The notes under the pieces: model-generated
The model's database searches: none
Told to the model about the DNA's origin: nothing
The model's input: the letters and a program-made list of their open reading frames with translations, nothing else
Assembly (NCBI RefSeq): GCF_018139145.2
Contig: NC_059471.1
Coordinates: forward strand, 209,393,494-209,457,493
DNA: 64,000 bases
Origin: Gymnogyps californianus
Taxonomy: Eukaryota > Chordata > Aves > Accipitriformes > Cathartidae
Direction of reading: 5' to 3'
Translations under genes and position numbers: made by a program
Shown here: positions 1-12,997 of the stretch, in pieces
Numbering within the stretch: the stretch's first letter is position 1
Layout: each line of letters opens with the position of its first letter

Positions 1-2010
1 TGCCAATGAATATACTTTCCTGGATAAATGGCTTTTGGGGCTGCAAAGTCACTGAAAATTGTCTGGCAATAGGAGCTCTGCACAAAGAAACATTTTTATT
101 GTGAGCTTCACCATTGTAAGTTGGGCAATCTCTGTTACTTTGGATTTTTAAAACTAGATTTCAAATGTTAATTTCATCTTAGCTGGGGATGAGGTCTCCC
201 AAAAGAGGAATCCTAAAGCAATCATATTCTTGGTTTGCTAAGCAAAATATCAGAGCCAACTGATCAAGGCTGAAATCAAAGCTCAGCTCAGGTTGGGAGA
301 GTGTAACCAAGAGGCACGCTTCCTCACTGAATGCCACAGATGCCTATTTTCCCTGCTGGAGTTCTCCACATCTCCCCCAAAAGCCATAGATGGGACAATG
401 GTTTGTCCAAGCAGCTGTGCAAACTGTTGTGCTAAGAGCGCATAATCCTTACTCACATGCTCCAGCAGTGAACACATATCTGATGGCAGCCCTGTGTTAG
501 ATAATCTTATGCTCTGTCCTTCCTTCTCTGCCCACACTGAGAGCTACACAGCTAAACATAGGGTAATCTCTCTCTCTCTCAAAAAAGGAAAAGCCCCTCT
601 GCGCACCTTCCCCTGCAATATACAGAGCTCAGCCTTGAGTCACCTGTGGCTTGGATGTGAGTGTAGTCAGAGAGTGGATGCGCCCTGTGTGGCACAGAGA
701 GGTGATGAAATCCTCATCAGCAACCTGGAAATGAAGGTCAGACATTCAGTCTTCACGGAGCCCCGTGAAACAGTCTCAGTTTACTTGAGGTGTTTTGAGT
801 CATGGGGCCTCAGAATGAGAACACCAAACACTGCAGCAAGTGGTCACGTCAAAAGCCATAACAGCAGCTATATGTGTGCCACAGTTACCTTTACAATATT
901 GAGACTGGGCTATCATTACTAAATGCAGTCAACTGCAATACAGGGAACTTGTTTGTGCCTGGAACGATTGCATTTTAAGTATAATGGAAGAAGCAAGCAT
1001 CACTACCAAATGCCTGTTGCATGAGTGGTGTTTTTATTGCTTTAGCTCACAAGCTGGTAGGAATTTGTTGGTCTGTCAGCTTGAAATAAAACTCAGGGAA
1101 TCTAAATCTTTACTGAACTATTTGAATATCATGACCCATTCTTTGTTTTTGTTGGGTGTTTTCAGCTTGATGACTTAAAATACAGAGGGTGGGTGTGGTT
1201 AAACACCCTACTCCCACTCAGTCATTCCTAAAATGTATGTTCATGTTCAGTTTCTCCAAGGTCCCTCTGGATTTGTGTCACTGCAGCAACGCTATGCCAG
1301 CTCCACAAGCTGAGAACAGGCGTCCTGCTCTCACTCAGTTGCACATCCCCTAAGACGTGTAGTAACCACTTGGTGGAGAGGAACACACTCTGTGACTAAC
1401 GTGGAAGTTCCTTCAAAAATTATTGCAGAGCTTTGCTTCAAGCCTTTGAGCCCTCAGACTTTCTGACATACTAAAACAAATCCTTCCTCAGACTCTGTCC
1501 TACCAGTTCTAAGCAAGAACGTTGCAGGATACATCATGCCATACAAAATAATTTGCTTTCTTTGTAAAAATTCCTGCAATAAAATAATGAACATCAGATG
1601 TCTATTTCTTGCTAATGTGCTGACACTGCATAAAAGCAATACTTCAACTCTCAGCCCAGAACAGCATTTCCTACTCTTCATGCCACGGACCCATAAGAAA
1701 CCATGATCCAGACTCATGTCACAAAGCATTCAGACTTCCACTTAGCCCAAGATAGATGTCCAAGTCTTCTAATGAAATTTCTGTAACCAATGAACAGACA
1801 TAGACACTCAGTCCACCTCAATCCTCTTCTGGAGGTAACTATCTCTTACTATTAGCAGAAATCTCCTGCAGTAACTGCTTTTCTGTCTTCACTGTCTTCA
1901 TGAAATGCCTGAAGGGGGGGATGATTTAATCTCTGGCCTTTCTAACTTATTCTTCCCCACATTCCTCTTCATCTTAACATTATTTCTGGTGGGAATTCAA
2001 TCAGGCAACG
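1..2010. other. Unique non-coding stretch
   Basis: I see no recognisable gene or transposon here. The longest open frames are a 142-codon plus-strand frame at 494-922 that opens with GTG (first ATG near 509) and an 84-codon minus-strand frame at 283-537. They overlap in opposite directions, resemble no family I know, and have lengths expected by chance in this much DNA. A short (TC)n run lies at 567-580. The segment at 600-800 is somewhat richer in G+C than its surroundings. Confidence 0.6.
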
Positions 2011-2890
2011 ATCATAGAATAATAGAATCATTTAGGTTGGAGAAGATCCTTAAGATCACTGAGTCCAACCGTAAACCTAACACTGCCAAGTCCACCACTA
2101 AACCATGTGCCTAAGTGCCACATCTACACGCCTTTTAAATACCTCCAGGGATGGTGACTCAACCACTTCCCTGGGCAGCCTGGTCCAATGCTTGATAACC
2201 CTTTCAGTGAATAAATTTTACCTAATATCCAATCTAAACCTCCCCTGGTGCAACTTGAGGCTGTTTCCTCTTGTCCTATCGCTTGTTGCTTGGGAGAAGG
2301 GACTGACGCCCACCTGGCTACAACCTCCTTTCAAGTAGTTGTGGAGAGCGATAAGGTCTCCCCTGAGCCTCCTTTTCTCCAGGCTAAACAACCCCAGTTC
2401 CCTCAGCCGCTCCTCATAGGCCTTGTTCTCTGGACCCTTCACCAGCTTCGTTGCCCTTCTTTGGACATGCTCCAGCACCTCAATGCCTTTCTTGTAGTGA
2501 GGGGCCCAAAACTGAACACAGTATTCAAGGTGCGGCCTCACCAGTGCCGAGTACAGGGGGACAATCACTTCCCTAGTCCTGCTGGCCACACTCTTTCTGA
2601 TACAAGCCAGGATGCTATTGGCCTTCTTGGCCACCTGGGCACACTGCTGGCTCATATTCAGCCGGCTGTCAACCAACACCCCCAGGTCCTTTTTGGCCAG
2701 GCAGCTTTCCAGCCTTTCCAACTCTTCCCCAAGCCTGTAGCGTTGCATGGGGTTGTTGTGACCCAAGTGCAGGACCCAGCACTTAGCCTTGTTGAACCTC
2801 ATACAGCTGGCCTCAGCCTATCGATCCAGCCTGTCCAGATCCCTCTGAAGAGCCTTTCTACCCTCAAGTAGATCAACACTCCCGCCCAAA
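2011..2890 (-). mobile_element. CR1 LINE copy 1, 5'-truncated
   Basis: This is a 3' fragment of a CR1 non-LTR retrotransposon on the minus strand. The left end carries the reverse-complemented CR1 tail (atcatagaat, aatagaatca), followed by the characteristic 3' UTR. The rest encodes the C-terminal end of ORF2, the endonuclease-reverse transcriptase polyprotein. Homology fades near 2890, just before the place where the F-A-D-D catalytic motif would be encoded, so the endonuclease and the polymerase core were never copied or are lost. Such 5' truncation is typical of CR1, which primes from its 3' tail and often stops early. No target duplication is visible, as is usual for CR1. Confidence 0.95.
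2218..2802 (-). pseudogene. CR1 ORF2 C-terminal fragment (reverse transcriptase tail)
   Basis: This 194-codon frame encodes the end of CR1 ORF2. It contains the family hallmarks [12 protein letters not shown] near residues 3-14, [17 protein letters not shown] near 83-99 and the [10 protein letters not shown] segment near 161-170, which lie in the thumb and C-terminal part after the polymerase core. The ATG at 2802 is an internal methionine of ORF2, not a true start. The frame stops early at the R-L-D-I-R motif: where intact copies continue R-K-K-F-F, one adenine appears to be missing from the A run and a TAA results. The native downstream coding sequence continues in another frame to about 2110. 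It cannot make an active enzyme. Confidence 0.9.
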
Positions 2891-4440
2891 TGATGCAACA
2901 TCCTTTCTGCACACTCTGATCTCTCATGATTTTAACCCACAGAGTGTAGTTTGTAAGGGGAAAAGAAAGTGTTTGGCCATTGATTTTGTCTGCAGTTTTC
3001 TCCAGTATTTTTCATAACTGTATTTCCTAACTGTGTTTGTTCACTGCCTAAAAGCTTACTGGAGTAAATGTCATGTAAATTTAGACAATATCTCATTGCT
3101 CTGCTATACAACTAATACACAAAGACAAACCTATTGAACTGAATTGCTTCTAAGTTATACAAAAGGAAATTCATCCATGATGCAGCAGTCCATTTAAGCA
3201 TGAGACAAATTGAAATTGGTATCAAATGAGGTACGAGAGAAAAGCCAGTATCAGCTAAGAAGTTCAATGTATAGTAAGTGAAGTAAGGTAAGAACTTATA
3301 GAAGTTAGATGTCATGGTTAATTCTTTTCTTCATTAAGTAAGAGTCATTTGCACGATAGGTACTCAAGGACTTAATGATCTTCACGAAACAACAAGATTA
3401 TTTTTTAAAAGTCAAGTTGTTAAAATTATCCCTGACCAGGCCTTATAACAATATATTCATGTCTGTATTTTTATCAATATTTAAATCAATATCATGTTCC
3501 ATTTGATTTATTTTCATTATATGATCTTACTCATTTGGACACCCAAATGAAATATCTGTTTTTTATTTACAGGTACTCACTCTGTCTATTTCAAGATTTT
3601 TGATGAAGCACATTATTTTTTCCAGTTTTATAAACTTAATTGCTTCCTCTTAAAAAATATCCAGGTCAATATTTGAGGTTTTATCAAATCTCAAATTCGA
3701 TAAAATTTGAGGGCAAAACCAGTGCAGAAAAGAACAGTGCTTTTTTTCTTATAGGTCATATAAATTTGAGAAACTAGTTTCTTACTTTGTGCTGAGGTAT
3801 ATACTGATTAAATATTATATCTTTACATTTATCTCAATATAATATCGCAGATAAAGTAAAAAATGGTAATTAGCACGAGGGACATCCACTGGACTGAAGG
3901 AAGATAGGATGTGCAGAGTGGATATACACAGACATTTTACACTGAAAAAATACTTCTGTGGTGTTAAACTACAAGTTTAGCCTAGGTTTTCAGTAGGATC
4001 TCATGAGTCACGCCAAGATGCTTTGCAAGCTGCTTCACAAGACATAAGCTTGCTACTGCAAACCACAAGTTGGCTTTTTGTCTCAGAGCAACTACACTAT
4101 TACTGGGTACTGCCATGTTATATCACGTGATTATCATATTCTTGAGGCCACTCTTTGAAAAGCCTGAGCCATTTTTAATGTACGGTTCACTGGATTTATA
4201 GTATTATCCTTTAATATGCTAGGTTTTTCCAGGAATTAGCTACTACCTTTTATTGTAGCAGTAAATTATATAGTAAATGTGGCTTTTACTGTCTTTTTAC
4301 CGACAGTGTCTAAGAATAAGCAAGGTTAAAGAACGATGCTAAAAATATCATCACATGGCATATGCGATATGGTTATATTTAATCTCAGGGTTATAGACAA
4401 TTTTTGTAATGTAATTAGGACTCGTTTTTCTTGGCGGTAG
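2891..4440. other. AT-rich non-coding stretch
   Basis: I see no gene. Open frames are all under 70 codons. A small nested inverted repeat lies at 3690-3711 (arms ctcaaatt and aatttgag around a 6-base loop) with a second, overlapping ttttatc/gataaaa pair; arms this short are expected by chance in AT-rich DNA. Confidence 0.6.
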
Positions 4441-4540
4441 ATACTCCCTCTGTAAAATGGGGATAAAAATATTAATCTTTATGATGATGAAGGAAAGTAA
4501 GCTCTGCTGTTGAAAGACTAGGTATTATCATCCTCCTCCT
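4441..4540 (+). repeat. MIR-like SINE remnant (3' part)
   Basis: The sequence around 4445-4470 reads ctctgtaaaatggggataa, close to the well-known MIR 3' core. It is followed by gatgatgaaggaaagta and then by a ctaggtattatcatc-like end, in the order expected for a MIR family SINE. The tRNA-derived head is not recognisable. MIR copies are old amniote insertions and survive in birds as decayed fragments. The match is by memory of the consensus only. Confidence 0.6.
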
Positions 4541-5839
4541 CTCTAGTGGTATAAATCTTTATATATGTTAAAGTGATTTTCCCTGTATATTTTTCCCTGC
4601 TTCAGCATTTAATAAAATAGCCCCTGGACTCCAGACAAAAATGTTTTTTATAACACATAATGATGTCTGTTTTTGTGCAGAACAACAACAAAAAAAGATC
4701 ATTACTGTCCTCATGAGTAACCAAAAAGTTAGATTGATTATGTTTTGCATTCATCCATAGAAAAATTTGGAGGAAAAGATTAGTCTTATTTCTAGAAATA
4801 GAATACGTGTTTTACTATCCAAAGATTTCAAAACTCTTTCACCATACCTAGAAAATATGTACAGCATCATATTTTATAAGTGGCTTTTGTTCTGTCTAAG
4901 TTTTTTCTGTTTTTTGTAAAACTGTTCTCTGTAATGACATGAGCAATTTTAATCATTTTATAATTTTGCTGCAGTCTGCCTTTTTACACTATTCTGGTGG
5001 AATGATTTCTCCATCCCAATGGTACTTAGCTGAGTGTTTTAAAGAGTTTCTTGAATTCAAATGTAAAATGTAGATGAGACCCTTAACTAAATCACAGACG
5101 CAAATAACATCCAGATGGATCAGTACATGTATTTCATAAACAGTCCCTATCTTTGTAATGGGTTAAATTAAAATCCTGGATCCAACATGCAATAAGTGGA
5201 AGTTTCAATCTTCTCAAATCCTTATTTGGATCTGATCTGCATGGCTGATGTCCATCTCTAGTAAAAATCTGTTTGCCCAGAGGAAAATGATTCCCACTGT
5301 AGTCTTCCATGGGTGCCTGTGAAGCCAAAAGTTTGCACAGGCCAGGGAAGCAACCTTGTCAGAGGAAAAAAATATGCAGATCCCATGCTGCAATTGTTTC
5401 CTGAATAAAATATTTCAAGTCCTGGCATGTCTGGACTGTATACGGAATGAGCAGATGTATATTTATATGCACGTGTTTATGTTTGTATGTAGTTTCCAAT
5501 TCTAATATATATAAAAAAAGGATATGAATGAAAACTTATGCATTTGACATCACCGTAAGCAAGAATAAATGACCACTTCAGGCTAAAATTGCAATTACTT
5601 TCAATATTCTAAGAAAGACATTTTATACAAATCTACATGAATTTTATGTATGTATGTATGTACATGCATGTGTGTTCATATAGAAGTATATTGAAGCATA
5701 TTTATAACTGTATGATTTAATAGGGCACAGATTTTTTATTTAAATGTACTGTGATAGTAACAAACTCAGTAATGGAAAGACTCAGCAGTATTACAGCCAA
5801 AGTGCTAGACTGAACAATGGAAACAATGGGAGATGAACG
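4541..5839. other. AT-rich non-coding stretch with short TGTA microsatellite
   Basis: I see no gene. A (TGTA)n-like microsatellite lies at 5645-5674, running into tgcatgtgtg. The rest is low-complexity AT-rich DNA. Confidence 0.6.
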
Positions 5840-6063
5840 GGAGTTACAATGACAGCAGAGCCAAACACTTCTTGGTAGTAGCAGACAGCAAAGCAAAGGG
5901 CAAGCAACAGAAATTGCAGCTTGGGAGGCTCAGTTTAAACTTTAAGGAAAAAAAAAAAGTTAACAAGAAGGTTAGTGTTGGCAACAGTCCCACTTTGAGC
6001 AGGAAGCTGGACTAGACGCATCCAGAGTTCCTTCCAATGAGCATTTCTATGGTTCCATGAAAT
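5840..6063 (+). mobile_element. Old CR1 3'-end fragment, internally deleted
   Basis: The right end, from about 6003, reads like a CR1 3' UTR in plus orientation: gctggactagacgcatcc, then agttccttccaa, and a degenerate tail (catttctatggttccatgaa). Upstream, translation of 5873-5960 gives a stretch ending L-G-R-L-S-L-N-F-K-E-K-K-K, which parallels the [11 protein letters not shown] segment of CR1 ORF2. About 150 bases expected between these two parts are absent, so the copy has an internal deletion or was short from the start. The left limit is uncertain. This is the only plus-strand CR1 I found. Confidence 0.65.
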
Positions 6064-7107
6064 GTATTAAAAAGTGTGTGCCAGGTATCACATCTGGAAA
6101 AAAAACAGTACACTGATATGATAACCCAGGTGGATTAGCAAGGCTTAGCTACAGATATTAATTAGTAGAACAAGAGGTAACTGTATTTTTATCCAGGTCA
6201 CCAACATATGCCCATTTGTGAAAATATTAATGGGATTTATTTTCCAATAAAAATTTTACAGAATTGACCTATAGCAATTTACACTACAAGACTCCCCCTT
6301 GGAATCTCTAAAATTTACTTTTTCTTTGATGAGTATTGCAAGGTTAAGAAGTGTTAGGCAGCTGTTAGGAATTATTATCTGTATCAGCACCTTGGATTCC
6401 ATTGTCTGGTTCCAGTAGTCAGCTGTCCCATTCCATACTGCAATAAATAGTTAGTTTCTTTGATCAGGAAAGATCTTCCATTTATAAATGTGCCAAAAAT
6501 GTACCTGTATGTAATAATGTTCATTTGACCCAACAAGTTATCATAGAAATATAATTACAAGTAGTATTAATAAATAGAATTTATTTTAGTATTCAAGTAT
6601 GTCAAAAATTATTTATTTTCATTCACCGTGTTCTCTACCAAAACAGAGTATGAAGTATGTACTTGATCATAAATTTTAATTTATTCATTTGAAAACACTT
6701 GCAAACATTCCTAATGCTCCATTCATTGTCTTATATGATTCTACACACTGTTGCATCCTTTCTTTCAAAAGAGAGAATGACCTTGTACTTGTCGGTTGCA
6801 GGCTCAGACATTTTAAGACACTCCCAAAAGTTTCCTCTTTTACTTGCACTTCTGTCAGAAGATTTCTAAATGTACATGTAGGTACTTTAAAGTGTGTCCT
6901 GATTGCTTAATGATGAACAACCGCAGATGACTTGACTTCTACTTACTTAGGTACTAATTATAGATGTCTAGCTGAAATATACCCAACATTTTGAGTTAGC
7001 ATGGGAGGAGCTTGGATACTATTCTAACAGGTGCTAGAATAAAACTTTAAGACTGAGAAACAGGAATAATTTAGGGAACTAATGGCTGAAAAGATTGACT
7101 TTAACTA
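6064..7107. other. AT-rich non-coding stretch
   Basis: I see no gene or repeat. The longest open frame is 73 codons at 6689-6910 and looks like nothing known. Confidence 0.6.
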
Positions 7108-7195
7108 GTCTTTGCTTTGGTTTTTCAGCTGTAAAATAGAGAAAATAATATCTCTTAGGAAAGAAATAATTCTTTGAAATGTTATGAAGATACCC
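7108..7195 (+). repeat. Possible MIR-like SINE remnant
   Basis: The segment tttttcagctgtaaaatag at 7130-7148, followed by agaaaataatat, resembles the 'cag-ctgtaaaatggggataataat' part of MIR-type SINEs, and a gaaatgttatgaagat stretch follows where MIR has its ttgtgaggat segment. It is more decayed than the copy near 4.5 kb. Confidence 0.45.
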
Positions 7196-10100
7196 TGATT
7201 TTGCAGACCACTGTGAGTTTCTCATCTGGAAGGTGTTATATATGGTGAGAACAAGTTATTGCTTGCTGTCTCCTATCGAAGACAGACGCATAGTTAATCA
7301 TGAATCCCATGCTTTCATCTTGCAACCCAGATGCAGCAAATATATTTTTTACTTGCCTTCAGCTTAACAAGCAGAATTACTGGTTTCTTAATGAATTATA
7401 TGAGCCTGTGCCTAAACCCAGCATTCACTACCAGACTGAAACACTGGTTCACAGTACCCTGATAGATGTATCTGGTTCTTTCATATTCACTGTGCATGCG
7501 TATTCTTAAAAAGTCAGTGCACATTTTAAAAATGTCACTGCACATTTACACATCACTGAACCTCATAGTTTTTTTGTTTCTGCCATACTGATCCTGAAGA
7601 AAGCCTGTTTGCCTGAACTTACTTTTGTAATATTTGTAGTTTTTTGATAAGGAGAAATTACGAGTCTATTTTAATTTACTGCACTGTTTGGTAACTATTA
7701 ACACCTGGTGCAGATGAAAAGCTAATAGCCTAGTGGAGACAAAGCAAAGAAAAGGTACTCTCCCTAGTCAACTAAAACTAAAAGTTCTTAATCTTCCAAC
7801 TGCAAACTCCCAATTTTCCAAAATTTACCAAGAAACACCTCAGTATATGCCAATGACTCAAATGTGACCTTCTTCCATTTCTCTTGTTAAAACTTAAAAA
7901 AAAAAATTAAAAAAAAAATCTGTTGCCTTGTTATTTCATAGTGCCAATTTCTTGGGAAGTTACATTGTGGTAGTATCTACAATCTCAAGAAATAGCACTA
8001 GATTTTTTTTTTTTCCACTGCCAGCTTTACATTGAGAGGCAGTTGGCCAATTCCCACCTGAACCTGTGAGACAATAACTTGAAAGTTTTTTTAGGACTAA
8101 GCATTTCAGCAACTGAAGAGCAAATTAACCATATACAGTGTGATATTTTATACTACATGATTTTCAAGAGGAAAGTTGAACTACACATGAATCTCATACT
8201 CCTGCCAGAAACAAAGGAAAGGGCAAAATAAACTGTAGAAAATACACTGAAAACTCTTGCCTGCTTCATAGAAATAGGAAGGCAGCACAAACCAAAATTG
8301 CTTAAGCTCTTGCTTAACTTCTGAAATCAAGATACCATTCACGTGTTAATAAAGGAGCTGCCTGCTTGCTTAGAGCCAAGCACTTTCTAGACTGGGACTG
8401 CAGTTCTCAGCACCAGGCAGCATCACGTCTTTCTGAAACAGTCTCAAGACCCCAGTCTATGAAGAAATTCCTAAGAAACACTTGATCAGATAAGAAGAAT
8501 GTTTTCAAGCAATAATCATGCAAAGGTTTCCCAGATGGATGATTTTGTGCCATGAATGGAACACTGTGGGGCACTGTTTTTTACAAATAACTTTTAATCC
8601 CTTTTTTTTTTTTCCACACAGTTGTCTTTTATTTCCTCGCAATGTTGGTGGTAGGAATTGCTGTAGGCCTCACAGGAAGCAACCAGCTAACTTGGAGTTT
8701 CATAAAACACAGCGTACAGGCTTAAGCCTGCCCAGATACACTGTTAAGCACACAGCTGAGTGCAGGGCAGCTATGTTTCCTACATTCAAGTGCTCTTTTA
8801 CCAGTAAATCAAATCATAACATAATCTGATTTAGGATATACCAACACCACAATGCAATGTCCTCTTTGAGCTACCTCAGGTGCTGGAAGGAATACGAACA
8901 ATGTTCATAAAGTAGTCCTCTCAGCTAATACAACCAGCTTCTCAGCTGCCTACCAATTAGCCTAGACAGAAAGAAATGTTAATGAGCCTCTTCTACTCTC
9001 TGTATCTGAACTTCTTCAAATATCATGAAATAGCACAGAATTATTATTACAGTGACCACAAACTGGTCTCTTGGATGCAGTCTGAGTACCCTTGAAGGCA
9101 GTAAAAATTTAGTGAAAATATCAGTCAAGAATTTAACCAAGCAGGAAGAGAAGGGAGCATTATAATCTTGTTTGGTCTTTACTTTCTCCTTACCCAGAAA
9201 TAACTCCAGAGTGAAAACAGTGAAAGAAAGAATCAGACTTATGTTTCGTGCATGATTTCCAGCAGCCTCAGCAATATGAATTGGAAGCCACCCATTTAGC
9301 TGATGCACGAAGACCACTAACCATACACTCAATACATATTCCCATTTTTTGCTGTCTTTTCGGATTATTTCAATGGCACAGCTCAAGGCAGCTGCGTTCA
9401 GTGCCTAAGGAGTTGCAGCTGTTCATCATGGATGTGTCAGGAAGGAGAGGGTTTGGAGCTTGTTTCCAGGGATCCTACTGTGTAGAAGGCTGGCAAGGAC
9501 TGTGGAAAAGGGAGGGTATTGAAAAGAATTTCTGTAAAGCTGTTTCCCATAGTTGTGGCTTTGGTCACATGTGGTGAATAGTTGAGGTGGTTTTTGGTTG
9601 GACAGCCTGGGCACTTTCACAGCAACTATTAGGCAGTCAGCATTTCAGAGCTGGTGACTAAATTGTTGAGGGCTTTGGTTTTCAGCCATTTTCCTTGATA
9701 TATCTTATAAGGCCAGTCATGCACGGACGTTTGTAATGAAATAGCTCATTCTTTACATTTGCTCTTTCAGGTTGCCAGCATGTGAAGCTGGGTCAGGCTT
9801 TCAGTCAAACTCATAATTTTGGGAAGCACTATTCAAAGACACATAGGGGTAAGTACAATAACCTACTGAAAGAAGGCTTCCCAATTTATTTATCGTAAGA
9901 GAGACAGAGAAGGTTCTTTTCTGATCCCAAATAAGCAGATGACTTTGCTTTAATTATATCACTGTAAAGAAGGCCTGGTGTTTTTGCTGCTGGCCTTTTA
10001 AGATCTCAAAAGCAACATTCTTTGCAACACTAGGCAGTTACCATGGTGCAGTGGACTTACTTGTAGCCAATAGCTGGAGAATTTAGCTAGCCAGAGAATG

Positions 10101-12943
10101 ATGTAGAATATCGTGACAGAAAACTTGTCACATGGAATTTGTACAGAAATCTACTGGGCACTTGTTTGGGTAAATATAAATTACTTTTATTTGATTAAAG
10201 TTTTGCTCTGGTCTTCTGTGATTGCCTGAAGCACATGAGTGACGAAGTTAAAAAGAAATAAATAAATAATGCTACCTTACAAGGAATTTTCATCTCGAGT
10301 GGTAAGTGTAGAAGATATATATTGACAATTTTAATACGGATCAAATGCTTCACAGATTATGGAATCTTTTTCCATATGGCACCCACACAGTGGAGTTTTA
10401 AGGGTCTAGTTCTCCAGCTGTGTCAGTTTATAGGAGGTGTATATGTCTACAATGCCTGTCTCTTGGTGCTGAACATATTTCTTATCCCACCTCCCACCAC
10501 CATGGCAAAGGTAAACAAAGCAGGATTTAGAAGATAGAAGAGGATGAATGAATCCAGCAGCCTTTGTGTCAACTCAACCCAGAAGATAGAAAGGAAGTGA
10601 TATGTTGCAACAGGAACCTCATGGAAATTCCTGACAGTTTTGCCATTCTCCCACAGATTTTACAAACTTTTTGGATAATCCTTCGTGCCATAATGACAGG
10701 GACTGTACACATGAATGAAGATGATGTCTAACAAATGTCTTTTCTTTCTCTTCCCGTGTGCGTATATACACACACACACGTATAAAATTACAATCATCTC
10801 TTAAATAGAACTTTTATTACAAGCCATATCCTAAGGAGCTTCATGATCCATAAAACGTGACAACAAAGCAAATAGGTACCATGTGTTCAACACAATCATG
10901 GAAGAGACATTTACAGGCACTCAGAGATCACAGTGATATACCCGCATGGATTCAGGTTATATCACGCATGAAGAAACTTTAGGTTCATTGGAATAGTATA
11001 TGCAGGTTCAGTGCTTATTTCATGTATAAGTTCCACATATGCCAAGACCCTAACGTGATTTAGGTACAGTTTTGTCTAACGCCTACATGACTGCAAGGTT
11101 GAAAACAGGTAGTTTCTAGGTGACTGGGCGTGGAAATTGGGGAACATGTTAACGAAGAAGATTCATGAAGAAAAGCCCCATGTTAGACAGGAAGGCAATT
11201 CTTGAGGCTGGCCTCAAGCTAACAAACCTGGCTGGCAGCACATTGGTCTCTTGTAAAAGGTCGCCACCTGTTCAGGGGTGTCTATAATATGCTCATTGAA
11301 CTACCTAGGTGTGTCCTCCAAGACTATGACCACGAGAAGTACTCTAGGTACCAAACATTCATATAAGCATCCTAAAATAAGATTAATAAAATAAATAAGG
11401 GAGAAAAAGGATCTGAAAATCTCTCTCCTTCCATGAAATAAAAACTGATTACAGAAGGGAAAGCAAAGCACAGTGAAACTTTAGGTTATCTTTAAAAATA
11501 TCCTATCCTAACAGTTCCCTGTGACAATCAGTTTATATTCAGTAAAAGCAAACATTGTAACCAAATTAATCACGTGGAATACTAAAGAAGATCCAACTCC
11601 TGTAATGGTGCTTTATTAATATACGGTAAATGCTGGCCTTGGTAAACTGCTCCTGAAATGAACAGAATGCTTCTGACTGCTTCTGAATGAAAGCAAACAA
11701 CAGCTTCAGAATCAACACCTAACCTCTCTGTAACTTAAGGAAGATCAGTTCAAGATTTTTCTTTCTTTTGTCCTAATCAATAAAACTTAATGAACTTCAG
11801 AGAGTGAATAATTTCCTGAGAATTTACTAATTTTATCCCTTTGGTCACCAATCCTCTGCGTTTAGGCTTATGACTCCTGTGAGCCTTCTAACCTGGAATT
11901 ACATTTTCAGCTCTGAGTGAAATTTTCACACAATCATTTCCCGTTTTCCTCTGAGATGTCATATTGCAAAAAGTCTGATTTATTTGGTAAAAAAACCATA
12001 AGATAAATCATGGAACTCATGGCACCTGTGACTGCCATGAAGAAAATACATTTTGCCTTAAGATTCCCAATGCTTGACTCCTGGTAGCCTGGTGATAGTT
12101 TAGTTTCTATCCACAACTTTCATAAGTTTACGTTTTTAATTCAATGCCTGATACAGAATTTTGTCTGATACATCACATAGTATCTTTCAGTGATAATCGT
12201 TGCTTTATTTTGAAAGTAACTTTTTTTTCCTTTTTTGAAATTTGAAATCTACCATTTAAAATATGCTATGTTTACAGGATACAACATAGTTAGGGTGGTA
12301 ACATGAACTTAAATAATCAGATCTGACATAATCTGATTTCATGATGGTTGGCTATCCACAATCTGCCCTATCAAGAATGATGCACACCTTTTTATATGTT
12401 GTGATGTAAACCAAACAAAACTACTGTAATTTCCTAGTTGGATGGAAATGAGTCTTTATGAATATGCCAACAAAAGTCTAATAGGGAAAAAAACCCAAAA
12501 CCAAACCTCCAAACCAACAAACAAGCAAAACACCAAAGTGTGCCTAAAAGATTTTAATCTCTGTCAGTGGGTGTCCACGTCATATTTTCAGGTCTCACCT
12601 CTTACAAATTGCAAGCTATTACTAATAGTACTAAGCTCGTCAGGTAATTCCTGCAGAATTTTCCCAAATCTTCTTGTGTATACAACTTGTTTTTACCAAA
12701 GTTATGTGCTCTGAAAGAAAGATATTGAGAGGATAATAAACTGAAGGTGAAGCTAAATCATATATTGGCATCTATGGAACTATGTGAACGTAAATCAAAG
12801 AAACAAGAATATAAGACCTGGAAATGTTTTTTATGCTTTATAGCTGGAAAATGGCAGCCTAAAGAGATGAGATTGAAAGAATGCAGAACTAGATGATTAG
12901 TGGTAGGAAAACAAAACTTTAAGCATCCAACTTATGCTGTCTG
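7196..12943. other. Non-coding stretch, 5.7 kb
   Basis: I see no supportable gene. Open frames of 103 codons at 8518-8829 (plus), 135 codons at 8979-9386 (minus) and 109 codons at 9248-9577 (plus) overlap each other and resemble no family. A-rich tracts lie at 7896-7918, a short (AC)n run at 10768-10779, and a perfect 8-bp palindrome with a 2-base gap at 11201-11218 (cttgaggc/gcctcaag). None of these suggests function by itself. Confidence 0.6.
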
Positions 12944-12997
12944 TGCAAGGTTGCACATCAATGCAAGGTTGTATATCAATGCAAGGTTGCATTGAAC
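12944..12997. repeat. 18-bp tandem repeat, three copies
   Basis: Three consecutive 18-bp units begin with tgcaaggttg: 12944-12961 (tgcaaggttgcacatcaa), 12962-12979 (tgcaaggttgtatatcaa) and 12980-12997 (tgcaaggttgcattgaac). The first two differ at 2 of 18 positions; the third diverges in its last 6 bases. This is a minimal minisatellite, probably from local duplication by replication slippage, and is a good candidate for length polymorphism. Confidence 0.9.

Noticed and set aside
494..922. 142-codon plus-strand open frame
   Set aside because: It opens with GTG, not ATG, has no recognisable domain, and by a rough estimate a few frames of this length are expected by chance in 64 kb over six frames.
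9245..9311. 9-bp inverted repeat ttcgtgcat ... atgcacgaa, 49 bases apart
   Set aside because: No related copies or terminal-repeat context; distant arms of this length occur by chance.
8979..9386. 135-codon minus-strand open frame
   Set aside because: Low-complexity hydrophobic and basic residues, no domain, overlapped by an opposite-strand frame of similar length; chance expectation covers it.
11201..11218. Perfect palindrome cttgaggc-tg-gcctcaag
   Set aside because: An 8-bp arm with a short gap is expected several times by chance in a window of this size; no supporting context.
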